The notes: generated by a model from the sequence alone, not told the origin. A stretch of DNA of 64,000 nt from Terriglobus roseus DSM 18391 (GCF_000265425.1 NC_018014.1:1-64000); one strand, 5' to 3'; shown: positions 26,323-35,321, numbered from the stretch's first letter. Numbers and translations: made by a program.

Positions 26323-27912
26323 ATGTCTCTGACGATCACCCAAGTCGCGAGCGAACCCGTAGGCGTGAACCGCATCACGGGCACCGGCCTGATGCACGAT
26401 CTGGTGCGTGCGTACGACTGGGCCGCGACATCGCTCGGGCCAATCGATAGCTGGCCAGAGGTGCTGGTGACTACGGTCCTCCATGTACTCGATGCGCCGC
26501 TGCCGGTCCTGATGGCCTGGGGGCCGGAGTACAACACCTTCTACAATGAGGCGGCAATCCAATCGCTCGGCACCAAGCACCCAGCGGCGATGGGCGAGTC
26601 TTACCGCCAGGTCTTTCTCGAGGCATGGGACATCGTCGGCCCGGAGATGGACGACTGCTATCTGTCGGGGAAGACGGTAGTGCATGAGAATGTGCTGATC
26701 CCGGTGGCCCGAGGCGTCGTGTTGGAGGACCATTACTGGACCTACTCGCGTGTGCCCGTGCGCTATCGTGGCGAGATTGCCGGCGTCCTCGTCCCGCACC
26801 GCAACACCACAAATGCCGTGCTGGCTCTGCGCGAGCGCGACACCATCGCGACGCGTATGCACCAGTTCCTCAGCGCGACCAAGGACGCCGTGGTCGGCGT
26901 GGACCGCGACTGGCGCATCAGCTACCTGAACGAAGCCGCGGAGACGCTCTACAGCAAGGGACGCGATCTCGTCGGGTGCGACGTGTGGGAGTCCTTTCCG
27001 GACGCATCGTACGAAGGTTCGCCCTACCTGGAGCACTACACCCGCGCCATGGATCAGGGCGTACCGGGATCCTTTGAGACCCACCATCCCGCACCATGGA
27101 ATCTCTGGCTTGAGGTTGAGGTCTACCCCACTGCGGACGGGCTGGTCACTTTCTCCCGCAATATCAGTGAGAAGCGGCGCGCACTCGCCGCACTGATGCA
27201 AACGGAGAAGCTCGCCGTAGTCGGACGCCTTGCCTCCTCCATCGCGCATGAGATCAACAACCCGCTCGAATCTGTGACGAACCTGCTCTATATCGCGCGC
27301 CATACGCCCGACAAGGAAGAGATCGCGGGCCTGCTCGATATGGCCGATGCGGAGCTTCGTCGCGTCGCCGTCATCACCAACCAGACACTGCGTTTCCATC
27401 GGCAGTCCACCAGTCCGCGTGAGATCACCTGTGTCGACCTCTTTTCGTCCGTCCTCGGCATGTTCGAGGGCAAACTGCGAAACTCCCGGATCACAGTTGA
27501 GGAACGCAAACGTGCCGACCGGCCCGTTCGCATCTTCGAAGGCGATATTCGTCAGGTATTGAATAACCTGGTCGGCAACGCGATCGACGCCATGCCGCTG
27601 GGCGGCCGCCTGATCGTACGCAGCCGCGAGGCCACGCGTTGGGCAACGGGCCAGAAGGGGCTGATGCTGACCATCGCCGATACCGGCACAGGCATGCCGC
27701 CAGATACCCTCACACGCGTCTTTGAGGCGTTCTTCACCACCAAGGGCATCAACGGCAGCGGACTCGGCCTGTGGATCAGCCGCGACATCGTCAATCGCCA
27801 CAGCGGCGCGCTGCACCTGCGCAGCTGCCAGCGCGAAGGCCGTCGGGGCACCGTCGCAGCGCTCTTCCTGCCCTTCGACGCAGCACCCACCACCAACACG
27901 CCTTCCCGCTAG
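26323..27912 (+). CDS. PAS-domain sensor histidine kinase
   Basis: 529 aa from the ATG at 26323; a TTG at 26317 would add two residues. It has no transmembrane segments. The N-terminal PAS/GAF-like sensor (about 20-165) contains LPVLMAWGPEYNTFYNEA and LGTKHPAAMGESY. A second PAS (about 190-300) contains VVGVDRDWRISYLNEAAE. A HisKA helix has the H-box SSIAHEINNPLESV, then N-box NNLVGNAIDAM, G1 ADTGTGM and G2 GSGLGLWIS. A soluble kinase of the PAS type used for light, redox or ligand sensing. The ligand is unknown, and no response regulator is adjacent. Confidence 0.92.
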   Translation: MSLTITQVASEPVGVNRITGTGLMHDLVRAYDWAATSLGPIDSWPEVLVTTVLHVLDAPLPVLMAWGPEYNTFYNEAAIQSLGTKHPAAMGESYRQVFLEAWDIVGPEMDDCYLSGKTVVHENVLIPVARGVVLEDHYWTYSRVPVRYRGEIAGVLVPHRNTTNAVLALRERDTIATRMHQFLSATKDAVVGVDRDWRISYLNEAAETLYSKGRDLVGCDVWESFPDASYEGSPYLEHYTRAMDQGVPGSFETHHPAPWNLWLEVEVYPTADGLVTFSRNISEKRRALAALMQTEKLAVVGRLASSIAHEINNPLESVTNLLYIARHTPDKEEIAGLLDMADAELRRVAVITNQTLRFHRQSTSPREITCVDLFSSVLGMFEGKLRNSRITVEERKRADRPVRIFEGDIRQVLNNLVGNAIDAMPLGGRLIVRSREATRWATGQKGLMLTIADTGTGMPPDTLTRVFEAFFTTKGINGSGLGLWISRDIVNRHSGALHLRSCQREGRRGTVAALFLPFDAAPTTNTPSR

Positions 27913-27959
27913 TTCGCTCGCCTTTGTCCCGCAGGGCGCAGCCGTGAAATCATCAGGGC

Positions 27960-28883
27960 ATGTCGCAAACCATCGCCGAACTCAACGAGCACTTCGCCAT
28001 CCGCGATCACGTCACCTTCCACGAAGACGAGCCCGGCATGGTGAAGCTCCGCATCGCCACGTCCGCCTCTGAGGCCACGCTCTATCTGCAGGGCGCGCAC
28101 CTGACGCAGTGGACGCCCACCGGCCAGAGCCCCGTCCTTTATCTCTCGCCCAAATCCGCGCTGGCGCCGGGCAAGCCCATTCGCGGTGGCATCCCGGTCC
28201 TCTTCCCGTGGTTCGGACCGCGCTGGAACGCAGACGCTGTCGCTGTCACCTCGCCCATGCACGGTTTTGCACGCGTTACCGTCTGGACGCTGGAACGCAC
28301 GCACCTCGATCCCAACGGCGACGTGCACATCACGCTCTCGCTCCCGCCCGACGAAACATCGCGCTCACTGGGCTACGACCACTTCGCGACGAAGATGGAC
28401 TTCCGTATCGGCGCAGAGCTGCACATGGCCATTACGGTGACCAACCGCGGCGCAGAGCCCATGGTCTTTGAAGAAGGCTTCCATACCTACTTCGCCGTGG
28501 ACGATGTCAAAGAGGTCCTGCTCGACGGTCTGCGCGGCAGCACCTATCTCGACAAGCGCGATGACATGATCCGCAAGGTGCAGCGCGAGTCGCTCTTCCG
28601 CTTCACGCGCGATGTCGACCAGGTGCATGTCAAAACGGCTGAAGCGCTCACCATCCACGACACGAACCGGCAGATCCACATCGCCAAGGAAGGTTCACAG
28701 ACGACCGTCATCTGGAACCCCTGGACTGTCCTGACGCCGGGCCTGCCGGATCTTGCGGAAGATAGCTGGACGCACTTCATCTGCGTCGAGGCCGTCAATG
28801 CCATGGACGACCGCATCACGCTCGCGCCTGGCGCCACGCATGGCATGAGCACCACGGTTCGTCTGACCGACAAAAAGCGTTGA
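27960..28883 (+). CDS. D-hexose-6-phosphate mutarotase (aldose 1-epimerase family)
   Basis: 307 aa. Galactose-mutarotase-like beta fold with the YeaD-type signatures: GAHLTQWTPTGQSPVLYLSP, IRGGIPVLFPWFGPR, and the C-terminal WNPWTVLTPGLPDLAEDSWTHFICVEAVNA. It interconverts anomers of glucose-6-phosphate-like sugars in the cytoplasm. It is followed 16 bases later by rpiA and then maf with overlapping stops and starts, suggesting one operon linked to pentose-phosphate metabolism. Confidence 0.9.
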   Translation: MSQTIAELNEHFAIRDHVTFHEDEPGMVKLRIATSASEATLYLQGAHLTQWTPTGQSPVLYLSPKSALAPGKPIRGGIPVLFPWFGPRWNADAVAVTSPMHGFARVTVWTLERTHLDPNGDVHITLSLPPDETSRSLGYDHFATKMDFRIGAELHMAITVTNRGAEPMVFEEGFHTYFAVDDVKEVLLDGLRGSTYLDKRDDMIRKVQRESLFRFTRDVDQVHVKTAEALTIHDTNRQIHIAKEGSQTTVIWNPWTVLTPGLPDLAEDSWTHFICVEAVNAMDDRITLAPGATHGMSTTVRLTDKKR

Positions 28884-28899
28884 GATCCAAGGAGTGACC

Positions 28900-29604
28900 A
28901 TGCCCGAAGCATCTGCACAGCAAGCCGCAAAACTCGCCGCAGCGCAGCACGCTCTGCGCTACGTCGAGCCGGGCAACGTCGTCGGTCTCGGCTCTGGATC
29001 GACTGCGTCCCTCTTCATCCAGCTCCTGGGCGAGCGGGTGAAGCAGGGCCTCAGGATCCAGGGCATCGCCTCCTCGCAGGACAGTGAAAACCTCGCGCGC
29101 AGCCTCGGCATTCCCATCACCGACTTCACGAAGCACCAGGTGATCGATGTCGCAATTGACGGTGCCGACGAGATCGGTCCGGCAATGTCGCTCATCAAGG
29201 GCGGCGGCGGCAAGCTGCTGCGCGAGAAGATCGTGGCCAGCGCCTGCAAACGTTTCATAATCGTTGCGGACGATACCAAGCTCGTCGCGCAGCTCGGCGC
29301 TTTCCCGCTGCCCATTGAAGTCATACCGATGGCGGTGCCGCTCGTCGACGCGCGGCTTCGCGACCTCGGCTTCACCCCGAAGATCCGGCAGGCAAAGGAC
29401 GGCAGCGGCAACTACATCACCGACGAAGGGAACATCCTCCTCGACTGCACATCGTCCGGCATCGTCGATCCAGAGGAGACCGCCGCGGAGATCCGCAGCA
29501 TCATCGGCGTCGTCGAACACGGCCTCTTCCTCGGCATGGCCGAACGCGCCATCATCGCCGGTGAAGACGGTGTTCGCGAAGTCATGCCGTCGGATCTGTC
29601 GTGA
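28900..29604 (+). CDS. rpiA: Ribose-5-phosphate isomerase A
   Basis: 234 aa from the ATG at 28900, with GGAG six bases upstream; an in-frame GTG at 28894 is an alternative. Signatures are VVGLGSGSTASLF, DVAIDGADEIG and KGGGGKLLREKIVA. The enzyme interconverts ribulose-5-phosphate and ribose-5-phosphate in the pentose-phosphate pathway. Its stop overlaps the GTG start of maf by four bases. Confidence 0.96.
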   Translation: MPEASAQQAAKLAAAQHALRYVEPGNVVGLGSGSTASLFIQLLGERVKQGLRIQGIASSQDSENLARSLGIPITDFTKHQVIDVAIDGADEIGPAMSLIKGGGGKLLREKIVASACKRFIIVADDTKLVAQLGAFPLPIEVIPMAVPLVDARLRDLGFTPKIRQAKDGSGNYITDEGNILLDCTSSGIVDPEETAAEIRSIIGVVEHGLFLGMAERAIIAGEDGVREVMPSDLS

Positions 29605-30161
29605 GCAAGCCGATCATCCTCGCCTCGCAATCGCCACGGCGTCGCGAACTGCTCGCACAGATCGGCGTCGACTTCACCGTCGTCACGGCTGACATCGACG
29701 AGACACCGCTGCCCGGTGAAGACCATCGCACCTACACGCTGCGTCTCGCCGAAGCGAAGGCGCGCGCCGTCCTCGTAAAGCATCCGGAGAGCATCATCAT
29801 CGGTGCAGACACTACCGTCGAAGTCGACGGCGATCTGCTCGGCAAACCCGTGGATGCAACGGACGCGGCACGCATGCTGCGGCTGCTCAGCAACCGTGCA
29901 CACCAGGTGACGACCGGCATTGCAGTCCTCACCGGCGAAGAAACCCACGTCGCCGCAGAGACGACCAATGTCTTCTTCACGGCCATGACCGACGCCGAGA
30001 TTGCTGGCTACGTCGCTACCGGCGAGCCAATGGATAAGGCCGGAGCCTACGGCATCCAGGGCATCGCTGCCCAATGGATCCCACACATCGAGGGCGACTA
30101 CAACAACGTAGTCGGCCTGCCGCTGGCAAAACTCGCATCCCTGCTGAAGTTGGTGCGGTAG
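29601..30161 (+). CDS. maf: Maf-family nucleotide pyrophosphatase
   Basis: 186 aa. GTG start overlapping the rpiA stop (GTGA), implying translational coupling. Signatures are ILASQSPRRRELLAQIG, ADIDETP, IIIGADTTV and AGAYGIQG. Maf proteins hydrolyse non-canonical or modified nucleoside triphosphates (dTTP/UTP or m7GTP types). The exact specificity of this one is not clear. Confidence 0.93.
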   Translation: MSKPIILASQSPRRRELLAQIGVDFTVVTADIDETPLPGEDHRTYTLRLAEAKARAVLVKHPESIIIGADTTVEVDGDLLGKPVDATDAARMLRLLSNRAHQVTTGIAVLTGEETHVAAETTNVFFTAMTDAEIAGYVATGEPMDKAGAYGIQGIAAQWIPHIEGDYNNVVGLPLAKLASLLKLVR

Positions 30162-30180
30162 GTAAGAATCCAGATGACGT

Positions 30181-30262
30181 GGAAGGGCACAGCTTCCGCT
30201 GTGCCAACACGACATCCATGGAATGCTGGCTTTAGCCGCTGAGGTTGAGCTTTCGCGATGTC
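30181..30262. repeat. Palindromic intergenic repeat, copy 1
   Basis: GGAAGGGCACAGC-TTCC-GCTGTGCCA forms an 8-bp hairpin at 30186-30205. It is followed about 25 bases later by GGCTTTAGCCGCTGAGGTT and then AGCTTTC. The same string of motifs in the same order appears at 35388-35491, so this is a dispersed repeat. It sits between maf and the convergent M20 gene. Confidence 0.7.
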
Positions 30263-30350
30263 CGCTCCAGACGGACAGTCCAGAAAGGTGCTTCTTCCTC
30301 ACGGATACGACGTTCCGCGCTCGTGCGAATGCTCCACCTTTGCCGAACCT

Positions 30351-31523
30351 CTACGTCGAAGCGATCATCGCAGCCAGCAAGGCCGTCCGCGGCACCAGCG
30401 CATCCAGCAACAAACTCTCATGCGCCGCATGCGCACCCTCACCCACGGCGCCCATCCCATCCAGCGTCGGAATCCCAAGCCCCGCCGTGAAGTTCCCGTC
30501 GGATCCGCCACCGGTCGAAGCCTCATCGAGCGAGAACCCAAGACCCTCAGCCAAAGACCGTGCCTGCGCAAAGAGCCGAACCGTCCCCGCGCCACGTTCC
30601 ATCGGTGGCCGGTTGATCCCACCACTCACCCGCAGAGAACACGCAGGATCCTCTACCGTCAGCGCCTGAAAGAGCCGATCCACACGCGCGGCATCCTCAG
30701 CACGAGCAATCCGGACATCCACCTCAGCCCACGCATGCGCCGCCACCACATTTGAACGCGTACCCCCGCCGATCACCCCAGGGTTCACAGTCAATCCGGT
30801 CGGCAGATCGGTAAACGCAGCCACCTTCTGCAGCAGACGAGCCAGCTCCAGCACAGCCGAATGCCCCCGCTGAAAGTCCACGCCCGAGTGCGCGGCCACA
30901 CCCGTCACGTCCAACCGGTAGGCCCCAACGCCCTTGCGAGCCGTCTTGTAAGCGGCATTATCTGCCGACCCCGGCAGCCCCTGTGCCGGTTCCAGCACAA
31001 ACACTGCCTCACATCCGCGAGCGATCCGCTCCGTATGCCCACGCGAAACCTCGGAGCCGGTCTCCTCATCCGGGTTCAGCAGCAGAACCACCGGCCGCGG
31101 CAACCCGCCGTTCGCAAGGACCGCCTCCACAGCAGCCATCGCCATCACGACGCCAGCCTTCATATCCAGCACACCCGGACCCCACAGCCGCACGCGTCCT
31201 TCGGCGTCCGGCTCCTGCCGCCAGGGCATGCCGGCAATCGTCCCCATGGGCCAAACCGTATCCAGGTGGCCCAATAGCATCAACGGTTTAGCGGAGCCCG
31301 CGCCGAACCAAAGCTCCACCACATCGCCAAAGCCGGTCTGCGGATGCCGCACCACGCGCGCACCCATCGCCGCTGCCCAGCCCGCCGCCAGGTCCATCGC
31401 ACGGTTTACCGCAGCCGCATCTTCCGTCGGCGACTCCACCAGAACCAGCTCTCGCAGGCGATCCTGCCACCGCGCCGCACCGGCGATTACTGACTCCCGA
31501 AGGTCATTCCCAAGCCCAGACAT
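30351..31523 (-). CDS. M20-family metallopeptidase (glutamate carboxypeptidase/ArgE/DapE clan)
   Basis: 390 aa cytoplasmic dizinc exopeptidase. Metal and catalytic motifs are LGHLDTVWP (His, then catalytic Asp two residues on), GPGVLDMKAG (bridging Asp), NPDEETGS (catalytic Glu-Glu) and a late GAHAAHE His. The dimerisation domain (about 190-300) lies in the middle. Most like carboxypeptidase G2 or acyl-amino-acid hydrolases. The exact substrate is not clear. It is convergent with maf and divergent from lpxC. Confidence 0.88.
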   Translation of the reverse strand: MSGLGNDLRESVIAGAARWQDRLRELVLVESPTEDAAAVNRAMDLAAGWAAAMGARVVRHPQTGFGDVVELWFGAGSAKPLMLLGHLDTVWPMGTIAGMPWRQEPDAEGRVRLWGPGVLDMKAGVVMAMAAVEAVLANGGLPRPVVLLLNPDEETGSEVSRGHTERIARGCEAVFVLEPAQGLPGSADNAAYKTARKGVGAYRLDVTGVAAHSGVDFQRGHSAVLELARLLQKVAAFTDLPTGLTVNPGVIGGGTRSNVVAAHAWAEVDVRIARAEDAARVDRLFQALTVEDPACSLRVSGGINRPPMERGAGTVRLFAQARSLAEGLGFSLDEASTGGGSDGNFTAGLGIPTLDGMGAVGEGAHAAHESLLLDALVPRTALLAAMIAST

Positions 31524-31683
31524 GCGCTCGATTGTACGTCTCGCGTAATTTTCTTTCGGAGTATGTAAACCGATAACTGTGGCAAATCCGCAACACTTGC
31601 ACCGCGAACCACGGGTGTACTCTAACGCTCGTTAGGTTGCAGCGCGCCCCACGTTGCAGCCCTTCTGAAGGTTAGGAGCGCGG

Positions 31684-32622
31684 TTGCCCTTGGGTCGGCA
31701 GGCACATACGGAATGCACGTTGGCAGAAGCGGTAAGCTTCGCCGGCGTTGGCCTGCACTCAGGCGCCCCCGTCTCCATGCGGCTGGTGCCCGCACCCGCC
31801 GGATCCGGCATCGTCTTCCGCCGAACCGACCTCGACAACTTTGAAATCCCCGCCAACGGCCGCAACGTGGCGAAAGTCTCCTACGCCACCTCGCTCATGC
31901 GCCAGGGCGTCCTCATCTCCACCACCGAACACCTACTCAGCGCCCTCATCGGCTACGGCGTCGACAACGTCATCGTCGAGATCGACAACCTCGAAGTGCC
32001 CATCCTCGACGGCTCCTCGCTGCCCTACGTCGAAGCCTTCCAGTCCGCAGGCATCAAGCGCCAGCGCCGCCGCCGCGAGTATCTCCGCATTCTCAAGGCA
32101 GTCGAAGTCACCGAGGCGTCCAAGGACGGCATGAAGTTCATCGGTGTCTACCCCGGCAAGGGCTACGGCATCGACTATCGGATCGACTTCCCCGCACCCA
32201 TCGGTTCGTCACGCTTCCTCGGCGATCTTGAGACCGGTGCCTATGCCGACCTCATCGCACCTGCCCGCACCTTCGGCTTCCGCGAAGACGAACCCATGCT
32301 GCGCAACATGGGACTCATCCGCGGCGCAGACGACACCTGCGCCATCATCATCGGCGGCAAAAAAGTCCAGAATGGCCCACTCCGCTTCCCCGACGAGTTC
32401 GTCCGCCACAAGGTACTCGACCTCATCGGCGACCTCGCGCTCGCCGGCCGCCGCATCCAGGGCCGCGTCGTCGCCGAACGCGCCGGCCACGCCATGCACA
32501 CCGCACTGGTCAGCAAACTCCTGAAAGACCGCTCCGCATGGGAGCTGGCACCGGAGTTTGACGAAGAGTCCGAAAGCGTCTCCTCCCTGCACGGCCTCGG
32601 CCTTACGCCGGCCCACGCCTAG
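31684..32622 (+). CDS. lpxC: UDP-3-O-acyl-N-acetylglucosamine deacetylase LpxC
   Basis: 312 aa. TTG start at 31684 with AGGAG six to seven bases upstream. Hallmarks are FAGVGLHSG, the zinc His in TTEHLLSAL, HKVLDLIGDLAL (His and Asp zinc ligands) and GHAMHTAL. Catalyses the committed step of lipid A synthesis, showing an outer membrane with lipopolysaccharide. folK starts five bases after its stop. Confidence 0.97.
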   Translation: MPLGRQAHTECTLAEAVSFAGVGLHSGAPVSMRLVPAPAGSGIVFRRTDLDNFEIPANGRNVAKVSYATSLMRQGVLISTTEHLLSALIGYGVDNVIVEIDNLEVPILDGSSLPYVEAFQSAGIKRQRRRREYLRILKAVEVTEASKDGMKFIGVYPGKGYGIDYRIDFPAPIGSSRFLGDLETGAYADLIAPARTFGFREDEPMLRNMGLIRGADDTCAIIIGGKKVQNGPLRFPDEFVRHKVLDLIGDLALAGRRIQGRVVAERAGHAMHTALVSKLLKDRSAWELAPEFDEESESVSSLHGLGLTPAHA

Positions 32623-32626
32623 CAGC

Positions 32627-33094
32627 TTGCCCCTCGCAGCCATCGCACTCGGATCGAACCTCGGCGACCGCGCAGCAACGCTCGCCTCCGCCATCCGCGC
32701 CCTTGCCGCACACGGCGAAGTCATCGCCCGATCCAGTGACTACGACACCGACCCCGTGGGCTACGCCGACCAGCCACGCTTCCTCAACGCCGCAGCCCTG
32801 TTCCAGACCACGCTCGCACCGATCGATCTGTTGCACGCCCTCCTGCACATCGAAAAGCAGCATGGCCGCGACCGCTCGCACGGCATCGAAAAAGGCCCAC
32901 GCACCCTGGACCTGGACCTGCTGCTCTACGAAGACGTCATCCTCGCCACACCCGAACTCACGCTGCCACACCCCGAGATGCACCGGCGCCGCTTCGTCCT
33001 CGAACCGCTGGCAGAGATCGCCCCCGCGATGACGCATCCGCTGCTCCACCGCACCATCGCACAATTGCTTGCAGCGGCCGACCCAGCCGTATAA
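32627..33094 (+). CDS. folK: 2-amino-4-hydroxy-6-hydroxymethyldihydropteridine pyrophosphokinase FolK
   Basis: 155 aa from the TTG at 32627; the frame is open upstream but that part overlaps lpxC. HPPK signatures: ALGSNLGDR, DRSHGIEKGPRTLDLDLLLY and LPHPEMHRRRFVLEPL. Makes the pyrophosphorylated pterin for folate synthesis. The lpxC-folK spacing of four bases suggests an operon, though the pathways are unrelated. Confidence 0.93.
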   Translation: MPLAAIALGSNLGDRAATLASAIRALAAHGEVIARSSDYDTDPVGYADQPRFLNAAALFQTTLAPIDLLHALLHIEKQHGRDRSHGIEKGPRTLDLDLLLYEDVILATPELTLPHPEMHRRRFVLEPLAEIAPAMTHPLLHRTIAQLLAAADPAV

Positions 33095-33095
33095 T
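33065..33095 (+). promoter_or_regulatory. Candidate promoter for the ArsR-like regulator gene
   Basis: TATAAT at 33090-33095, only 12 bases before the ATG at 33108, with a TTGC-type -35 near 33065-33074. The transcript would have a very short leader. It lies inside the folK 3' end. Confidence 0.5.
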
Positions 33096-33107
33096 CACGC
33101 GCAAGCG

Positions 33108-33431
33108 ATGTCTAAAAAGAAAGACAAGCCGGAGAAACCCGCAGCCACCACCATCGCGGAAGACGCTGCAGCCATGCACGCCATCAGCCGCGCCCTGGCC
33201 GATCCGCGCCGCGTCGAAGTCCTGCGCATGATCGCCTGTTCGGAAAGCACTTCCTGCATGGACCTTCGCACCGCCATGACGATGAACCCGGCGACGCTGT
33301 CGCACCATATGAAACAGCTCGAAACCGCGGGCCTCATCGAGACCCGGCGCGACGGCAAACTGGTTCGCGCAACACTCCGCAAGAAAACATGGAAGAGCTA
33401 CCTGGCGCACCTCAAGTCCTTCGCCGCCTGA
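33108..33431 (+). CDS. ArsR-family transcriptional regulator
   Basis: 107 aa from the ATG at 33108. Winged-helix HTH: ISRALADPRRVEVLRMIACSE, then MDLRTAMTMNPATLSHHMKQLETAGLIETRRDGKLVRATL. A Lys-rich N-terminus (MSKKKDKPEKP) precedes it. It has no CVC metal motif, but has Cys in ACSESTSC; the ligand is unknown. It is directly upstream of two duplicated SDR genes whose upstream regions share a palindrome, so it may regulate them. That link is inference. Confidence 0.85.
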   Translation: MSKKKDKPEKPAATTIAEDAAAMHAISRALADPRRVEVLRMIACSESTSCMDLRTAMTMNPATLSHHMKQLETAGLIETRRDGKLVRATLRKKTWKSYLAHLKSFAA

Positions 33432-33526
33432 CACTTGAACGCATCGTTCATCGCGCTGTAATCCGCTGCCCGAACGCACACTTTCATGTGCATCAAAATG
33501 TTTCCGAATCCTTCTGCGTCGCCACC

Positions 33527-33541
33527 CCATCAATTCGATGG
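33527..33541 (+). promoter_or_regulatory. Palindromic operator candidate, copy 1
   Basis: CCATC-AATTC-GATGG, an inverted repeat with a 5-base spacer. The same CCATC-N5-GATGG occurs at 34512-34526, about the same distance (60 and 59 bases) upstream of the paralogous SDR start. A shared GTGCATC(A/G)AAATG tract precedes each. A regulator binding site is a reasonable reading. Confidence 0.6.
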
Positions 33542-33586
33542 ATGTCGAACTGTTCCGAATGGACAGGACACAGAATGGAGATTCAC

Positions 33587-34333
33587 ATGGGTAAGTTGAG
33601 TGGCAAGGTAGCAATCGTAACGGGCGCATCGAAGGGCATTGGCGCCTCCATCGCAGAGCATCTTGCAGCAGAGGGTGCCGCCGTCGTCGTCAACTACGCC
33701 TCGTCGAAGAGCGGCGCAGACATCGTCGTCGACCGCATCACCAAGGCCGGCGGTAAGGCCGTCGCCATCGGCGCAGACGTCTCCAAGCCCGAGCAGATCG
33801 ACACGCTTGTTGCCGAGACGAAGAAGGCCTACGGCAAGATCGACATCCTCGTGAACAATGCCGGCGTCTACGAGATGCTGCCCCTCGAAGCCATCACACC
33901 CGAACACTTCCACCGCCACTTCGACCTCAACGTGCTCGGCCTTCTGCTGACCACGCAGGCCGTCGTGAAGGAGTTTGGACCGGAGGGCGGCAACATCATC
34001 AACATCAGCTCCGTCGTCGGTCGTGCTGCGTTGCCAAACGGCTCTGTTTACGGCGCAACGAAGGCTGCAGTCGACAACATCACGCTCGCTCTCGCCCGCG
34101 AACTCGGCCCCAAAAATATCCGCGTCAACAGCGTCAATCCTGGACTCGTATCAACCGAAGGCACGGCAGCATTCATGGGCTCGGACTTCGAGAAGGCTGT
34201 CGTCGCGCAGACGCCCTTCGGCCGCGTCGGCCAGCCCACCGACATCGGTAAGGTCGTGGCCTTCTTCGCCTCTGACGACTCCGCATGGATCACCGGCGAA
34301 GCAGTGCAGGTAGCCGGCGGCGCCCGCACCTAA
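33587..34333 (+). CDS. SDR-family NAD(P)-dependent oxidoreductase, paralog 1
   Basis: 248 aa from the ATG at 33587. Classical SDR: VTGASKGIGASIAEHLAAEGA, NNAGVYEM, catalytic Ser in NISSVVG, Tyr-x3-Lys in VYGATKAAVD. Sequence favours NADPH-dependent glucose/3-oxoacyl reductase-like enzymes. It is nearly the same at the N-terminus as the second copy at 34572 and is preceded by similar regulatory DNA, so this is a tandem duplicate. Substrate unknown. Confidence 0.9.
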   Translation: MGKLSGKVAIVTGASKGIGASIAEHLAAEGAAVVVNYASSKSGADIVVDRITKAGGKAVAIGADVSKPEQIDTLVAETKKAYGKIDILVNNAGVYEMLPLEAITPEHFHRHFDLNVLGLLLTTQAVVKEFGPEGGNIINISSVVGRAALPNGSVYGATKAAVDNITLALARELGPKNIRVNSVNPGLVSTEGTAAFMGSDFEKAVVAQTPFGRVGQPTDIGKVVAFFASDDSAWITGEAVQVAGGART

Positions 34334-34339
34334 CCCGCT

Positions 34340-34404
34340 GTGGACGGCACACATAGGCAACCGAAGAATCTGCCACGCTGGAGGTTCTTCGGTTGCGCGT
34401 CCAC
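34340..34404 (+). terminator. Long hairpin between the duplicated SDR genes
   Basis: Inner 12-bp stem GCAACCGAAGAA / TTCTTCGGTTGC (34357-34368 with 34385-34396). An outer GTGGACG/CGTCCAC pair (34340-34346 with 34398-34404) extends it. No T-run, but it lies 7 bases after the stop and likely ends or stabilises the first SDR mRNA. Confidence 0.7.
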
Positions 34405-34511
34405 CGCCACATCTATGCAGTCCGCAACAGACTGCGGATGACAGTGCAAACCACCGGTTGTGCACAATTTGATGTGCATCGAAATGTTCGGAGTCCTTGG
34501 GTACGCCGCAT

Positions 34512-34526
34512 CCATCCATTGGATGG
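34512..34526 (+). promoter_or_regulatory. Palindromic operator candidate, copy 2
   Basis: CCATC-CATTG-GATGG upstream of the second SDR, the same half-sites and spacing as at 33527-33541. Located 46 bases before the SDR ATG when measured from the end of the palindrome. Confidence 0.6.
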
Positions 34527-34571
34527 TTGTCAAAAAGTCCAAGGCGGCATGACACACAACGGAGAAATGAT

Positions 34572-35321
34572 ATGGGTAAGCTGAGCGGCAAGGTAGCAGT
34601 TGTAACGGGCGCATCGAAGGGCATTGGCGCTTCCATCGCAGAGCATCTCGCAGCCGAAGGTGCTTCGGTTGTTGTGAACTACGCATCGTCCAAGTCCGGT
34701 GCAGACACCGTCGTCGACCGCATCACCAAGGCCGGCGGCAAGGCCGTCGCCATCGGCGGCAGCGTAGCCGAACCCGCCGAGATCACCAAGCTGATCGACG
34801 AGACCAGGAAGGCCTACGGCAAGATCGACATCCTTGTGAACAACGCAGGTGTCTTTGACTTCGCACCGATCGAGGCCATCACGCCCGAGCACTTCCACGC
34901 ACAGTTCAACGTCAACGTTCTCGGTCTGCTGCTGACCACGCAGGCCGCTCTGCCGCTCTTCCCGGCCGAGGGTGGATCAGTCATCAACATCAGCTCTGTC
35001 GTCGCAACGCTCGCACCCGCACAGGGCGCCGTCTACAGCGCAACCAAGGGCGCCGTCGACACCATCACGCAGTCGCTGTCGAAGGAACTCGGCGCACGCA
35101 AGATCCGCGTCAACAGCGTCAGCCCCGGCATGGTCGTTACCGAGGGCGCCATCAGCAAGGGCTTCATCGGCAGCCCGTTCGAGGCGAAGGCAGTCGAAGA
35201 GACGCCGCTCGGTCGCACCGGCCAGCCCGATGACATCGCAGCCGCCGTCGTCTTCTTCGCTACGGACGACTCCCGCTGGGTCACCGGACAGATCGTCAAG
35301 GTCTCCGGCGGCGCGCGCTAA
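34572..35321 (+). CDS. SDR-family NAD(P)-dependent oxidoreductase, paralog 2
   Basis: 249 aa from the ATG at 34572, with GGAGAAATG upstream. Same SDR motifs as the previous gene: VTGASKGIGASIAEHLAAEGAS, NNAGVFDFAPIEAITPEHF, Ser in NISSVVATLAP, and Tyr-x3-Lys in VYSATKGAVD. About the same length. Divergence is concentrated in the C-terminal half, which usually sets substrate choice. A recent duplication followed by specialisation is a reasonable reading. Confidence 0.9.
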   Translation: MGKLSGKVAVVTGASKGIGASIAEHLAAEGASVVVNYASSKSGADTVVDRITKAGGKAVAIGGSVAEPAEITKLIDETRKAYGKIDILVNNAGVFDFAPIEAITPEHFHAQFNVNVLGLLLTTQAALPLFPAEGGSVINISSVVATLAPAQGAVYSATKGAVDTITQSLSKELGARKIRVNSVSPGMVVTEGAISKGFIGSPFEAKAVEETPLGRTGQPDDIAAAVVFFATDDSRWVTGQIVKVSGGAR

